Shown here: positions 8,291 through 17,499 of the stretch, one piece after another
How the letters are laid out: each line of letters starts with the position of its first letter
Position numbering within the stretch: position 1 is the stretch's first letter
Assembly (NCBI GenBank): GCA_900544715.1
Contig: UQWL01000008.1
Coordinates: 62,001-126,000, forward strand
Direction of reading: 5' to 3'
DNA: 64,000 nt
From: an uncultured Oscillospiraceae bacterium
Lineage (GTDB): Bacteria; Bacillota; Clostridia; Oscillospirales; Acutalibacteraceae
Program-made: the position numbers and the translations under genes
The notes under the pieces: model-generated
Seen by the model: only the letters and a program-made list of their open reading frames with translations
Database searches by the model: none
Told to the model about the DNA's origin: nothing

Positions 8291-9097
8291 TCACCGCTCA
8301 TCCCACAGGAGATCTCCGCGATAAATTGCGAGCAGACCATTTTCCTTCTGCCTACTCACCTGATACCGCGGCATGTGTGCGTTTTTCCGTGGCGCAGCAG
8401 TCAGGATTGCCTCCATATGCCGGATTTGCGCCTGCACCGTTTCTTCTGCCAATTCAGAAAAGCCGTGCCCGCTGTACATCGCCGCACCGGTTTCCCGTGC
8501 AAGCGCCAGCATGCGCTTTGCACTGCGCAGCCAGGTTTCCAGCGTGGCGCAATTTGGCAGGAAGAGGAACAAAACCGGGTTCCCATTATCCCCGGTGAAA
8601 AGCAGCCGGTCCTCCTCAGCGAGCAGGCAGACGGAACCGCGTGTATGCCCGGGCACGTGTGTTACAGAGACCGTCTTCCCGCCGAGGCGAAACACCTGCC
8701 CTTCGTGCATGGGCAGAGGCTCCGAGTGATATTCACCAGGCCGAATATCCTTAGCCTTCACCCCATAAGGGGCAGCCTGACGTTGCAGGGCAAAAAAGGC
8801 TTTCCGATAGGGTACAGTTACCCGGCCAATGATGCCCACATCCTCTTTCTGCACTGAAACGCGCGGAAACTGCCCACGCCCGCCAATGTGATCCACATGC
8901 CCATGTGTTGCAACCACATCGAGCGGCAGCCCGCCGGTGAGGCGCTGCACAAAGGCGCGCAGGTTCCCGAGCCCCACGCCCATATCAATCAGCAGCGCGC
9001 GTTCAGTGCCGACGAGCAGATGGCAATCCGCCACATTGAACTCGTTGATCATATAAACCTTGGGCGCAATCTCCCGGTATGGATATTCGGATTTCAT
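8291..9097 (-). CDS. MBL-fold metallo-hydrolase
   Basis: Metallo-beta-lactamase-fold hydrolase of about 268 residues. The zinc motif THGHVDHIGG (H-x-H-x-D-H) is followed by VTHVPGHTRGSVC, LFTGDNGNPV (metal-bridging Asp) and a C-terminal SGHGF histidine. This places it with glyoxalase II-like and related hydrolases, but the substrate is not evident. The start is set at ATG 9097 (MKSEYPYRE), where GGGAG lies at normal spacing. An upstream in-frame start adding seven residues is less likely. No operon partner. Confidence 0.85.
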   Translation of the reverse strand: MKSEYPYREIAPKVYMINEFNVADCHLLVGTERALLIDMGVGLGNLRAFVQRLTGGLPLDVVATHGHVDHIGGRGQFPRVSVQKEDVGIIGRVTVPYRKAFFALQRQAAPYGVKAKDIRPGEYHSEPLPMHEGQVFRLGGKTVSVTHVPGHTRGSVCLLAEEDRLLFTGDNGNPVLFLFLPNCATLETWLRSAKRMLALARETGAAMYSGHGFSELAEETVQAQIRHMEAILTAAPRKNAHMPRYQVSRQKENGLLAIYRGDLLWDER

Positions 9098-9206
9098 ATG
9101 GCTCTCCCTTCCTGACAAATTGATCTTTTTCTATTATGCTTCATCCTTATCCTTACGTCAAGCGAAGCCTCTTCGGCGGAGCAACACCATAAAGCGATAG
9201 ACGAAA

Positions 9207-9240
9207 AGCAGCCCAGCAGTGTGTTCCCTGCTGGGCTGCT
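9207..9240 (-). terminator. Terminator after the leucine-rich-repeat gene
   Basis: Perfect 12-bp stem AGCAGCCCAGCA/TGCTGGGCTGCT, followed on the minus strand by TTTTC. Confidence 0.75.
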
Positions 9241-9262
9241 GATTTTGATAATCGAATGACGC

Positions 9263-10189
9263 TTAACCGTTGGTTTCTACAAACGTAAAATTCTTATTAT
9301 CCTTCACGAAGTTATAAGCAAAGGAATCCTTTTCGCCATAAATCGTCATCTTATGATCGTCTGAAACCGGGAAAACCTCAGAGCCGATGCTCGTGATGCT
9401 CTTCGGAAGGGTTACCTTTTCGAGCTTCTCGCATTTCCAGAAGGCCGAATCCTCGATGGTAGTAACCGTGGAGGGAAGCTTCACCTCGGGCAGATGCATA
9501 CATACGCCGAAAGCGGAATCTCCGATCACTTCCACGCCCTCTTCCATTGTGAGCTTTGCCAGCTTATTGCAGGCCCAGAAGGCATAGATATCAATCCGCT
9601 TTACCGTGCCGGGGATGGTAATGGCAGGCAGCTCTGTGCAGTCGCCAAAGGCGCGCTCTTCAATGATCGTAACGCCCTCCGGGATGGTCACATCGGTCAG
9701 ATACCGGCAGCCCTCGAACGTGCGTTCAGCAAGCTTTTCGAGCCGCTCCGGCATGACAACCTTCGTCAGCTTTCCGCAATCCTCAAACGCGCTAGCGCCG
9801 ATAGCAGTGACATGCTTCGGGATGATAACAGATGTAATGGTATCATTATTCTGGAAAGCGCCGGGGCCGATCTCCTTGACCTCATCCGGGATCACCACTT
9901 CCCCGCCGGAGCCCGCATAGCTGGTGAGCACACCGCTTGCATCAATGTTAAATGCATCCGCCCCCTGCTTCACCGATTTTTTAGAGGCATTTATAAAATA
10001 GCCGGCAACCGAACCGCCTGCAATCAGGACGACCAGGACAATTGCCACGATCACCAGCGTTTTATGTTTTTTATAGAATCCACCGGATTCTTTCTTGACT
10101 TCTGCGGACATCGCCGTAAACTTTGCGCCGCAGAAGACGCAGGATGTAACTCCATCATCATTGGTTTTTCCACATTTTGGACAAATCAT
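9263..10189 (-). CDS. Zinc-ribbon, single-pass membrane protein with BspA-type leucine-rich repeats
   Basis: About 308 residues. It starts with a zinc ribbon (CPKCGKTNDDGVTSCVFCGA). A hydrophobic segment near residues 45-66 (TLVIVAIVLVVLIAGGSVAGY) should place the rest outside the membrane. From about residue 100 come six to seven LRR_5 repeats of about 23 residues with the pattern I-x-x-x-A-F-x-x-C-x-x-L-x-x-V-x-x-P. Such repeats usually mediate protein or surface contacts. The zinc ribbon plus TM plus extracytoplasmic-domain layout is common in Clostridia and has no settled function. ATG 10189 is preferred over a TTG two codons upstream because of GGAGGG spacing. Confidence 0.82.
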   Translation of the reverse strand: MICPKCGKTNDDGVTSCVFCGAKFTAMSAEVKKESGGFYKKHKTLVIVAIVLVVLIAGGSVAGYFINASKKSVKQGADAFNIDASGVLTSYAGSGGEVVIPDEVKEIGPGAFQNNDTITSVIIPKHVTAIGASAFEDCGKLTKVVMPERLEKLAERTFEGCRYLTDVTIPEGVTIIEERAFGDCTELPAITIPGTVKRIDIYAFWACNKLAKLTMEEGVEVIGDSAFGVCMHLPEVKLPSTVTTIEDSAFWKCEKLEKVTLPKSITSIGSEVFPVSDDHKMTIYGEKDSFAYNFVKDNKNFTFVETNG

Positions 10190-10454
10190 TTTCAAGCTCC
10201 CTCCAGAATTGGAATGCAGGGCATTCCTTCAAAATTTCGATACGGCAGACCCTTTGGCACAACCGGGCTGTGCGATGCGAGCCGCCAGACGGAAAAATAC
10301 CGCCTTTCTTCCTATTACCGATTTTCCCGGCCATGCACAGTAAAATGCCGGGAGGTTCCTTTAGGCCTCCTCTGTACGATCCTTTCCATTATGAAAAGGA
10401 TATGATATCGATCCGCAGGCTATGCGCTTTTAGTAATTCTCGCACTTTGATTTT
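10190..10454 (-). promoter_or_regulatory. Long 5' leader of the LRR gene, unassigned
   Basis: About 260 nt lie between the predicted start and the gene. Several local hairpins are visible (GGATC...GGATC-type pairing at 10365-10410, GGAGG/CCTCC near 10360, CCGGCA/GCCGG near 10330-10350). No known riboswitch signature was recognised. No protein gene was seen in 10190-10535. Confidence 0.35.
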
Positions 10455-10460
10455 GGATCA

Positions 10461-10489
10461 ATTATACAAAAAAATTCTGCTTGCGTCAA
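10461..10489 (-). promoter_or_regulatory. Sigma-A promoter of the LRR gene
   Basis: TTGACG (10484-10489), a 17-bp spacer and TATAAT (10461-10466) on the minus strand. Confidence 0.75.
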
Positions 10490-10535
10490 GCATTTTCAGG
10501 TTATAGTGATCGGATTCCATCAAAAAGGCAAAAAA

Positions 10536-10564
10536 GCACGGCCCCGCTTGAACCAGGGCCGTGC
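10536..10564 (-). terminator. Terminator after the ClpE-like gene
   Basis: Stem GCACGGCCC/GGGCCGTGC followed on the minus strand by TTTTTT. Confidence 0.8.
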
Positions 10565-10582
10565 TTCCGGCTTTTCTTCTAT

Positions 10583-12913
10583 TTAAACGCAGGTCAATGA
10601 TAGGTCTTCGTTCGCGCCGACACAAATGGAGGCAAGCGGCTCGTCGCAGTGCTCCACCATGAGGGAAGCGATTTGATCCTCCACCCTGCGGCGAATCAGG
10701 TTGCGCAGGTCACGCGCGCCCCGCTGCCCGCCAAAGGCTTTTTTCGCAAGGATCACGGGCACGCCCTCCTCCCAAGTGAAACGGATGCCCTTTTCGCGCA
10801 ACGGGTCCACCAGCTCATTCAGCATCAGCACGGCGATCTTTTCATAATCCGCCTCCGTCAGGGCACGAAACACTACAACTTCATCCACACGCCCGATGAA
10901 TTCCGGGCGGAGGAAGTCGCTGAGCGCTTTCATCACCTTTTCCCGCGTAGCCGTTTGAGCATCTTTGGCGAACCCCATCGCGCCCTCCTTGCGTTCGCTG
11001 CCCGCGTTAGAGGTCATGATGATGACGGTGTTTTCAAAATTGACCGTGCGGCCCTGTGCATCTGTAATCCGGCCCTCGTCGAGAATTTGGAGCAGGATGT
11101 TGAGCACATCGGGATGCGCCTTCTCGATCTCGTCGAATAGGATGACGGAATAGGGCTTGCGGCGCACCTTTTCCGTGAGCTGGCCCGCCTCGTCATAGCC
11201 GACATAGCCGGGCGGAGAGCCGATGATGCGGGAGACGCTGTGCTTCTCCATAAACTCGGACATATCCAGGCGGATAAGCGTTTCCGGCGTGTCAAACAGC
11301 TCGTTGGCAAGCTGCTTGACCAGCTCTGTCTTGCCCACGCCCGTGGGGCCGACGAAGATAAAGGAGGCCGGGCGGCGGCGCGGGCTGATCTGCACACGGC
11401 TGCGGCGGATCGCGGCGGATACGAGTGCAACCGCCTCATCCTGGCCGATCACTTTGCTTTTCAGTGTGTTTTCAAGCCCCGCCAGGCGGCGCAGGTCGCT
11501 TTCAATCACCTTGCTCGCGGGGATGCCCGTCCAGAGCTGGATGACGTTGGCGAGGTCATCCTCCGTTACACCGTTGTCATCCGCCGCGGGCTTTAATTTG
11601 TTGGTTTCGCTCTCACAGGCGACAATCTCCGCGCGGACACGGGAGATTTCCTCCAGATCCATCTCCTCGGTATCGTTCATGAGGTCCTCTTCCGTCTCCT
11701 TGAGCTCCTGGAGTTCATTGCTCTTCTTCTGATAATCGCTGATGGCCTTATTGCGCAGATTCGCGCAGGTACAGGCTTCATCCAACAGGTCGATGGCCTT
11801 ATCCGGCAGGAACCGGTCGTTGATATAGCGCTCGGAGAGCACAACGGCGCGCCGCACCAGCTGATCGCTGATCCTGACGTGATGATAATTCTCGTAATAG
11901 CTTTTAATGCCCCTGAGCATCTGGTAGGTATCCTCAATCGACGGCTCCTCCACCTTTACAGGCTGGAAACGCCTTTCCAGCGCCGCATCCTTCTCGATAT
12001 TTTTGCGATATTCGTTGAAGGTGGTCGCGCCGATCACCTGGATTTCGCCGCGGGACAGGGCGGGCTTGAGGATATTCGCCGCGTTCATGGAGCCCTCCGC
12101 ATCGCCGGTGCCCACGAGGTTGTGCACCTCGTCGATAAAGAGGATGATATTGCCATTTTGCTTGACCTCTTCAATCAGGCCTTTGATGCGGCTTTCAAAC
12201 TGGCCGCGGAACTGCGTGCCCGCAACGAGCGCAGTCAGGTCGAGCAGGTGCAGCTCCTTATCCGCCAGCCGCGCGGGCACCTCGCCGCTTGCCATGCGCA
12301 ACGCGAGCCCCTCCGCGATGGCGGTTTTACCGACGCCCGGCTCACCGATGAGGCAGGGATTATTTTTCGTGCGGCGGCAGAGAATCTGCACCACGCGGTA
12401 AATCTCACGATCGCGGCCGATGATACGGTCAATCTGACCATCTTTCGCACGCTGGGTCAGATTGGTGCAGTAAGCGTCAAGATACTTGCGCTTGATCTTT
12501 TTCTTTTCCTTACTTCTGCTGCGCCTGGTTTTGGTTTGCTGCGCCGCATCAGGCGCTTCGGCGGGGAGCGTTTCTTCCTGCTCGGGCGTGCCGTCGCCCT
12601 GCGTTTCGCTCATTTCACCGGGCTGAAAATTCAAATTCATCAGCCCCTGCATAAAGGGGAAGGTTCCCGCGCCACCGGGCTCGAAATCCTCGCCGTTTTC
12701 ACCGCCGAACATCCCGCCAAGCTGTTCGCTCATTGCATCGAGATCCTCTTCAGAGATGCCCATGCTCTCCATCATCTGCTTGATGGGGCCGATATTCATC
12801 TCCATTGCGCACTTTAGGCAAAGCCCTTCCGGCGTGCTCTTCTCTCCGTCTACACGGGAGATGAAGATCACGGCAGGGCGTTTTTTACATCTGCTGCAAA
12901 TTGGTTGTTTCAT
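10583..12913 (-). CDS. ClpE-like AAA+ unfoldase, Clp protease ATP-binding subunit
   Basis: Hexameric protein unfoldase, 776 residues. The N-terminus has a CxxC...CxxC zinc finger (Cys 6, 9, 32, 35) instead of the double Clp-N repeat of ClpC, as in ClpE. A low-complexity linker (about 60-145) precedes AAA domain 1, with Walker A GEPGVGKT (190-197) and Walker B LFIDEVHNL. A middle coiled coil (about 390-450) follows, then AAA domain 2 with Walker A GPTGVGKT (522-529) and Walker B ILFDEIEKAHPDV. An MGF tripeptide in the second AAA domain could be the ClpP-docking loop. ClpE relatives act on aggregated or stress-damaged proteins. No CtsR-type direct repeat was found upstream. Confidence 0.9.
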   Translation of the reverse strand: MKQPICSRCKKRPAVIFISRVDGEKSTPEGLCLKCAMEMNIGPIKQMMESMGISEEDLDAMSEQLGGMFGGENGEDFEPGGAGTFPFMQGLMNLNFQPGEMSETQGDGTPEQEETLPAEAPDAAQQTKTRRSRSKEKKKIKRKYLDAYCTNLTQRAKDGQIDRIIGRDREIYRVVQILCRRTKNNPCLIGEPGVGKTAIAEGLALRMASGEVPARLADKELHLLDLTALVAGTQFRGQFESRIKGLIEEVKQNGNIILFIDEVHNLVGTGDAEGSMNAANILKPALSRGEIQVIGATTFNEYRKNIEKDAALERRFQPVKVEEPSIEDTYQMLRGIKSYYENYHHVRISDQLVRRAVVLSERYINDRFLPDKAIDLLDEACTCANLRNKAISDYQKKSNELQELKETEEDLMNDTEEMDLEEISRVRAEIVACESETNKLKPAADDNGVTEDDLANVIQLWTGIPASKVIESDLRRLAGLENTLKSKVIGQDEAVALVSAAIRRSRVQISPRRRPASFIFVGPTGVGKTELVKQLANELFDTPETLIRLDMSEFMEKHSVSRIIGSPPGYVGYDEAGQLTEKVRRKPYSVILFDEIEKAHPDVLNILLQILDEGRITDAQGRTVNFENTVIIMTSNAGSERKEGAMGFAKDAQTATREKVMKALSDFLRPEFIGRVDEVVVFRALTEADYEKIAVLMLNELVDPLREKGIRFTWEEGVPVILAKKAFGGQRGARDLRNLIRRRVEDQIASLMVEHCDEPLASICVGANEDLSLTCV

Positions 12914-12985
12914 AGATTGATAACCATCCTTTCACTTGAGAGGCAAAACAGATTTTCCGTGGTTTGAAAACCATATTCCTCTGAA

Positions 12986-13026
12986 GCCGGCAGAAACGTG
13001 CAATCAGCTTGTACGCTTCTGCCGGC
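12986..13026. repeat. Inverted repeat GCCGGCAGAA/TTCTGCCGGC between clpE-like and pgsA-like genes
   Basis: Perfect 10-bp arms with a 21-nt loop. No clear T-run on either strand. It may be a transcript-end or processing hairpin. Confidence 0.45.
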
Positions 13027-13044
13027 CGCAGCGGCGGAATACTA

Positions 13045-13076
13045 TTGTGCGGAATGGAAGCGCCCATTCCGCACAA
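13045..13076 (-). terminator. Hairpin downstream of the phosphatidyltransferase gene
   Basis: Perfect 13-bp stem TTGTGCGGAATGG/CCATTCCGCACAA, 10 bp past the stop. It lacks a strong T-run, so termination is probable rather than certain. Confidence 0.5.
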
Positions 13077-13085
13077 ACACACCGT

Positions 13086-13721
13086 TTATTTTTGGGGGAG
13101 CTCCTGCTGCGGCTTCTTCCGGTCGCGGAATTGGCGGAAGGTCTCAGGCAGATAGCTGATGAGGGCAACAAGGGTAAGAATGGCGGAAACGACAACTAAA
13201 ATCATAATCATCCAATCCGGCATGGGCGAGGCACCAAGCTGCACAAACGCGCCGAAGCCCGGCCCAAAGGCGATAATAGCAAGCATCACGCCATAGAAGG
13301 CAAAGGTTGCAACCTTGCCGTAAATTTCTGCCGCGCCGGGGCGCAGCCCGACTGCGAGCATCACCGCGCCGCCGAGGATCATCACGCCCTCCTTGCACAG
13401 GAAGAACAGGAACACCCAGCTAAACGCCCGCATGGCGCTGCTGGCTGATTTGTGAAACTCCAGAAACAGCATCACGGCAATCGTGATCTGTGTGATTTTA
13501 TCCGCCACCGGGTCAAGCACCTTCCCCAAAGCGCTCACCTGATGAAAGCGGCGGGCAATCTTACCGTCAAAAAAATCGCTCAAACCGGACAGGAACAGCA
13601 CGAACACCGCCCACAGCACATGGCCCTGATAAAAGAGCACTGCAAACACCGGCACCAAGATGATCCGGATCAGGCTCAGCAGGTTGGGAACCGTCAGGCA
13701 TCCCTTAAAAAGACCCTTCAA
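13086..13721 (-). CDS. CDP-alcohol phosphatidyltransferase, PgsA-like
   Basis: Membrane enzyme that moves a phosphatidyl group from CDP-diacylglycerol to an alcohol, most likely glycerol-3-phosphate. The signature D-G-x2-A-R-x8-G-x3-D-x3-D is intact (DGKIARRF...ALGKVLDPVAD). Five or six hydrophobic segments are visible. At about 211 residues it is slightly longer than typical PgsA, and its C-terminus is charged. TTG 13721 is favoured because AAAGGG lies 10 nt upstream; GTG 13742 is the alternative. It is the last gene before clpE-like in the minus-strand block. Confidence 0.85.
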   Translation of the reverse strand: MKGLFKGCLTVPNLLSLIRIILVPVFAVLFYQGHVLWAVFVLFLSGLSDFFDGKIARRFHQVSALGKVLDPVADKITQITIAVMLFLEFHKSASSAMRAFSWVFLFFLCKEGVMILGGAVMLAVGLRPGAAEIYGKVATFAFYGVMLAIIAFGPGFGAFVQLGASPMPDWMIMILVVVSAILTLVALISYLPETFRQFRDRKKPQQELPQK

Positions 13722-13791
13722 ACATGACACACCCTTTTCCACACATTTTGTTGATTTGCCAATACGCTTATGTGATCGCTCTCCGCCCGGT

Positions 13792-14502
13792 TTAGGAAAA
13801 GATGCCGGAAACCGGAAGAAGCTCGCGAACCATTCCCATCACAAAGGAGGATTCCACCGTTTGCTGAAAAGCGGCGCCCGGCGAAGCGAACAGGTTTGCC
13901 GCCAGCTGTAAGGCGACACCCGCAACCAACACCACCAGCAGCCCCTTGAGCGCGCCCATCACACCGCCAAGCGCGGCATTTGCCGTGCGCAGGACAGGAA
14001 GATGAAAGAAGCGGTCAATCACTGCCGCCAGAATACGAAACAAAATCCCAAATATGAGAATTAGGCCCACAAAGAGGACAAGCCTGCACAGCAGGGTGAC
14101 AAGCGGCCTTGCGATGCTATCGGCCAGTGTCTGCGCAAGCGCCGCGCCGCTAAGATCCGCCGAAAGGATCTTCTGCGCAAGCGCCGCCGTATCAATCCCT
14201 AAGGATGCTGCAAACTGCGTAATCACATCGGGCAGGCTCTGGAGAGCGGCATGCGCCTGCTGGGCCGCCGTTGCCGCACCTGACAGATCCGGCAGCCGGG
14301 CGGCAATCGCCTGGGTGACCTGCTGCGCAAAAAAGCGATCGTAAATCGCAGGTGCGATTAGCCCGCTGAGAGAAAGCGCGCAGGCACCCGCAAGGAAAAA
14401 TCCGACCAGTTCCAAAAGCGAAAGCACAAAGCCGCGCTTTGCCGCCACGATAATGCACACGAGCAGCACGGCGAAAAAGGCAAAATCCAGCACAAGGCCC
14501 AA
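13792..14502 (-). CDS. CvpA family membrane protein
   Basis: Polytopic membrane protein of about 236 residues that begins LDFAFFAVLLVCIIVAAKRG, the typical CvpA start with a glycine-rich first helix. Three further hydrophobic segments follow, separated by an Ala-rich loop (about 60-125). In other bacteria CvpA relatives are linked to colicin V export and envelope integrity, but their activity is not established. The start is ambiguous: TTG 14502 has AGGTGG at good spacing, and GTG 14511 overlaps that site. Confidence 0.72.
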   Translation of the reverse strand: MGLVLDFAFFAVLLVCIIVAAKRGFVLSLLELVGFFLAGACALSLSGLIAPAIYDRFFAQQVTQAIAARLPDLSGAATAAQQAHAALQSLPDVITQFAASLGIDTAALAQKILSADLSGAALAQTLADSIARPLVTLLCRLVLFVGLILIFGILFRILAAVIDRFFHLPVLRTANAALGGVMGALKGLLVVLVAGVALQLAANLFASPGAAFQQTVESSFVMGMVRELLPVSGIFS

Positions 14503-14664
14503 ACAGACCACCTCTTTTCTGAAAACAAAAAGAAACGAGAATGGAGCTGCCCTTCGATAAAGACCGATTGCCGCTCTGACGAAGGCCCATTCCTAGAGTT
14601 CTAGTATAGCATAAGCCATCCATAATCACAATAGATAACATCGCCCCATCCCAGCCGGGAGCCA

Positions 14665-15837
14665 CTATGAATCCAGCGATTTATCCCGCGTATCAAAACG
14701 GTCCAGCTCGCCCATGGAGAGCACATAAGCGCTCCTGCCGGATACCAGCACGCGCAGCGCGTCGCTCCGGACGGCGAAATGGCCGATTTTCCTGCCTTTT
14801 GCGTCAAAGGCCTGCACACTGCCAGCGAGCAGGACGGCGGTATTGCTGCCATCGCAGGATACCCAACGTACCTCCTGGCCGAAGGATTGGCGGAATTTTT
14901 CCTGCCCATCCTCATCATAAACAATCAGGTCGTTCGCATTCATGCTGCCGTATTCCGCGAGCACCAGAGCGCTTTCCCCCTCCTCGGAGGCAGAGAAGCA
15001 GCGCAGCTCATTCGACCCAAAGGAAAACGGCTCCGCCTTCTTCGTTCTGTTTTGAATCACACCCCGCAGCGAGTCGCCTGTGACCAAAATGGTGGATTTG
15101 CCGGAAAAGGAAACGTCAAACAGCGAGGTGCCCGAATATTCCAAATTGGCCAAGGGCTTGTCTTTGGAGAAGGCAAAAACATACGTTTTAGAATAAAGCT
15201 TGCCGGAGGAGGAGCCTGCTACCGCCACGGCGGCGTATTTTCCATCATCCGATAAAGCTATGTCCATGATATAGTCGTTCGATGAACGCCATTTGAATAC
15301 TTCATTAACATTTTTATCATAGACCGTCAAAAAGCTTGCGGCATTATCCTCGCGGGTGGCGACGGCAAAATTCCCACTGCGCCCGATGGCGCAGGTGATG
15401 ATATCCGATTCCAGCTCCTTATCGAGCAGAATTTTGGTGCGATTTTGCAGCCGCAGCTTTCTTCCCCCGCGATCATATACGATCAGCCTCCCCGCGCGCA
15501 GATCCATCGCGGGCCGCTTATAGGCATGCGGCATGCGGCTGACCTCCCTGCCTGAGGAATCAAGCACGGTGACCGCCTCATCCGTCAGGAGCAGCACATC
15601 CGGCCCAAGCATCCGCATATCGCGCACAAGATTGGAATTGATCGAATACGGAAAACCTTCGCTTTGCTGCACCTGCCCGGCCTGCCCCTGTGAACGCCCG
15701 GGCAGTACCTTGACGCACACCACGACCATCACCGCGGCCAGGAGAACCACAGCGGCGGCCACAGCGATCATAATCCCTTTTTTGCGCCTGGCCCGCAGCC
15801 GCCCCGCAGGCGATTGCACGGCCTGATCTTTTTTCAT
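14665..15837 (-). CDS. DUF5711 family membrane-anchored beta-propeller-like protein
   Basis: About 390 residues. A basic cytoplasmic tail (RLRARRKKG) and one transmembrane helix (about residues 22-45) precede a large extracytoplasmic domain. That domain is built of repeated strands such as VTVLDSSGREVSRMPHA, FLTVYDKNVNEVFKW and LIVYDEDGQEKFRQSFG, spaced like propeller blades. This matches the DUF5711 group of Clostridia, whose function is unknown. ATG 15837 is chosen since GGAGGG lies just upstream; an earlier start would put the RBS inside the gene. Confidence 0.75.
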   Translation of the reverse strand: MKKDQAVQSPAGRLRARRKKGIMIAVAAAVVLLAAVMVVVCVKVLPGRSQGQAGQVQQSEGFPYSINSNLVRDMRMLGPDVLLLTDEAVTVLDSSGREVSRMPHAYKRPAMDLRAGRLIVYDRGGRKLRLQNRTKILLDKELESDIITCAIGRSGNFAVATREDNAASFLTVYDKNVNEVFKWRSSNDYIMDIALSDDGKYAAVAVAGSSSGKLYSKTYVFAFSKDKPLANLEYSGTSLFDVSFSGKSTILVTGDSLRGVIQNRTKKAEPFSFGSNELRCFSASEEGESALVLAEYGSMNANDLIVYDEDGQEKFRQSFGQEVRWVSCDGSNTAVLLAGSVQAFDAKGRKIGHFAVRSDALRVLVSGRSAYVLSMGELDRFDTRDKSLDS

Positions 15838-15907
15838 GGCGCATCCCTCCATCCTGATGTGAGCCGGTTGCGAAAGGCTTTTGCTTCCTTACCGGCCGCT
15901 CTGCCTG

Positions 15908-16642
15908 TTAATAAAACACACGGTTGAGATAAAGCCCCTGTGCGGGGGCGGTGATACCCGCGCCGCTTCGATCGCAGCCTTCCAGGAGCACCGGAATCGC
16001 TCCGGAGTGCAGCTTCCCCTGCTCCAGGCTTAAAAGCGTGCCCATCATGATGCGCACCATGTGGTAAAGAAAGCCATCCGCCTCCACAAAGAAGGAGACG
16101 ATCTCGCCCTTTCTTTCCACACGCGCCGCACGGACAGTGCGCACCTTATCCTCAACGCTTCCGCCCGCGGCACAGAAAGCGGAAAAATCGTGCCGCCCCA
16201 CAAAATCCTGCGCCTGCTGGTTTAAATAGGCCACGTCGATCACATAAGGATAATGAAGCGCGCGCCCCTCCCAGAAGGGGTTGCGTGCACGGCTGTTACA
16301 AATCCGGTAGACATATTCCTTCCCCTTGCAGTCATAACGCGCATGGAACGCCGCCGGAACCTCTTTGCAGCCGAATACCGCGATATCGCGTGGCAGGTGG
16401 GCATTGAGCGCCGGAATGAGGCGATCGGAGGAGATCCCATGCTCCGTACGGAAGTTACAGCAATACGTCATCGCATGCACGCCCGCATCCGTGCGGCTGC
16501 ATCCGGTGACCGCGGAGCGCACGCCCGTCACCGCCTCCACGGCATCCTGCACGCGCTGCTGCACGGTCACGCCATTAGGCTGAACCTGCCAGCCGTGATA
16601 GCCCTGCCCGTTAAAGCACAGGGTGATGAGCAGATTGCGCAT
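15908..16642 (-). CDS. truA: tRNA pseudouridine(38-40) synthase TruA
   Basis: Converts uridines 38-40 of the tRNA anticodon stem to pseudouridine. The 244-residue length is standard. The catalytic motif GCSRTDAGVHA contains the nucleophilic aspartate (about residue 52). FFVEADGFLYHMVRIMMGTL is the conserved C-terminal block. It lies directly downstream of ecfT, an arrangement common in Firmicutes, where ecfA1-ecfA2-ecfT-truA form one unit. Confidence 0.96.
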   Translation of the reverse strand: MRNLLITLCFNGQGYHGWQVQPNGVTVQQRVQDAVEAVTGVRSAVTGCSRTDAGVHAMTYCCNFRTEHGISSDRLIPALNAHLPRDIAVFGCKEVPAAFHARYDCKGKEYVYRICNSRARNPFWEGRALHYPYVIDVAYLNQQAQDFVGRHDFSAFCAAGGSVEDKVRTVRAARVERKGEIVSFFVEADGFLYHMVRIMMGTLLSLEQGKLHSGAIPVLLEGCDRSGAGITAPAQGLYLNRVFY

Positions 16643-16683
16643 AAGCGGCCTCCTTTGGAAAACATCTGTAAACGCCTACCCCG

Positions 16684-17499
16684 TCACAGCAGGGATGGAA
16701 TGAAATGGTTAATAACGATCACGCCGGCAAGCACCGCGACCATCACAAGGAGCGCCCCAAAATCCCGAAAGGCCAGCTTCATCTGTTTCATTCGGGTGCG
16801 GCCTTCCCCACCACGGTAGCAGCGGCAATCCATTGCAAAGGCGAGATCGTACGCCCGGCGAAAGGCGGAAATAAACAGCGGGATAAAAATCGGCACCAGC
16901 GCTTTCGCCCGCTGAAAAAGGCTGCCCGTTTCCAGGTCCGCACCGCGGGCCTTCTGCGCATTCATAATCCGGCCGACCTCGTCGATGAGCGTGGGGATAA
17001 AGCGCAGCGCAATCGTCATCATCATAGCAATATCGTGCACAGGCACACGGAGATAGCGCAACGGCGAGAGCAACCGCTCCAGCCCGTCGGTTAGGTTGGT
17101 AGGCGTGGTCGTATAAGTGAGCAGCGAGCTGCTGATGATGAGCGCCATGATGCGGATTGCCATAAAGAGCGCAGTATAGACACCCTTTTCCGTGATGTGG
17201 ATGATCCAGAAATCGACCAAAGTTTTTCCGCCCTGAACATAGAACAAATTGAGCACCGCGGTAAACACGACGATGATCACAATCGCCTTGAGCCCCCGCA
17301 GGATCATTTTCAGTGGCACGCGGGACAGCGCCACCGTAACGCCCAGGAAGGCGAGCACCAGCGCCATGGATGCAACGTTATTTGCCAGAAAGATCAGCAC
17401 GATGAACACCGCCGTGAGGATCACCTTCATGCGCGGGTCCATCCGGTGCAGCGGGGATTTTGCCGGGTAATACTGCCCGATTGTAATATTGCTCAGCAT
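16684..17499 (-). CDS. ecfT: Energy-coupling factor transporter transmembrane protein EcfT
   Basis: Transmembrane scaffold of group II ECF vitamin importers, 271 residues. It has about six hydrophobic helices and the coupling-helix motif NAQKARGAD (Ala-Arg-Gly), with a second near FAMDCRCYRGG. The start YPAKSPLHRMDPRMK is typical. It links the two ATPases to exchangeable substrate-binding S components. No S component is encoded here, so the substrate set is unknown. It overlaps the ecfA2 stop by 7 bp. Confidence 0.95.
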   Translation of the reverse strand: MLSNITIGQYYPAKSPLHRMDPRMKVILTAVFIVLIFLANNVASMALVLAFLGVTVALSRVPLKMILRGLKAIVIIVVFTAVLNLFYVQGGKTLVDFWIIHITEKGVYTALFMAIRIMALIISSSLLTYTTTPTNLTDGLERLLSPLRYLRVPVHDIAMMMTIALRFIPTLIDEVGRIMNAQKARGADLETGSLFQRAKALVPIFIPLFISAFRRAYDLAFAMDCRCYRGGEGRTRMKQMKLAFRDFGALLVMVAVLAGVIVINHFIPSLL

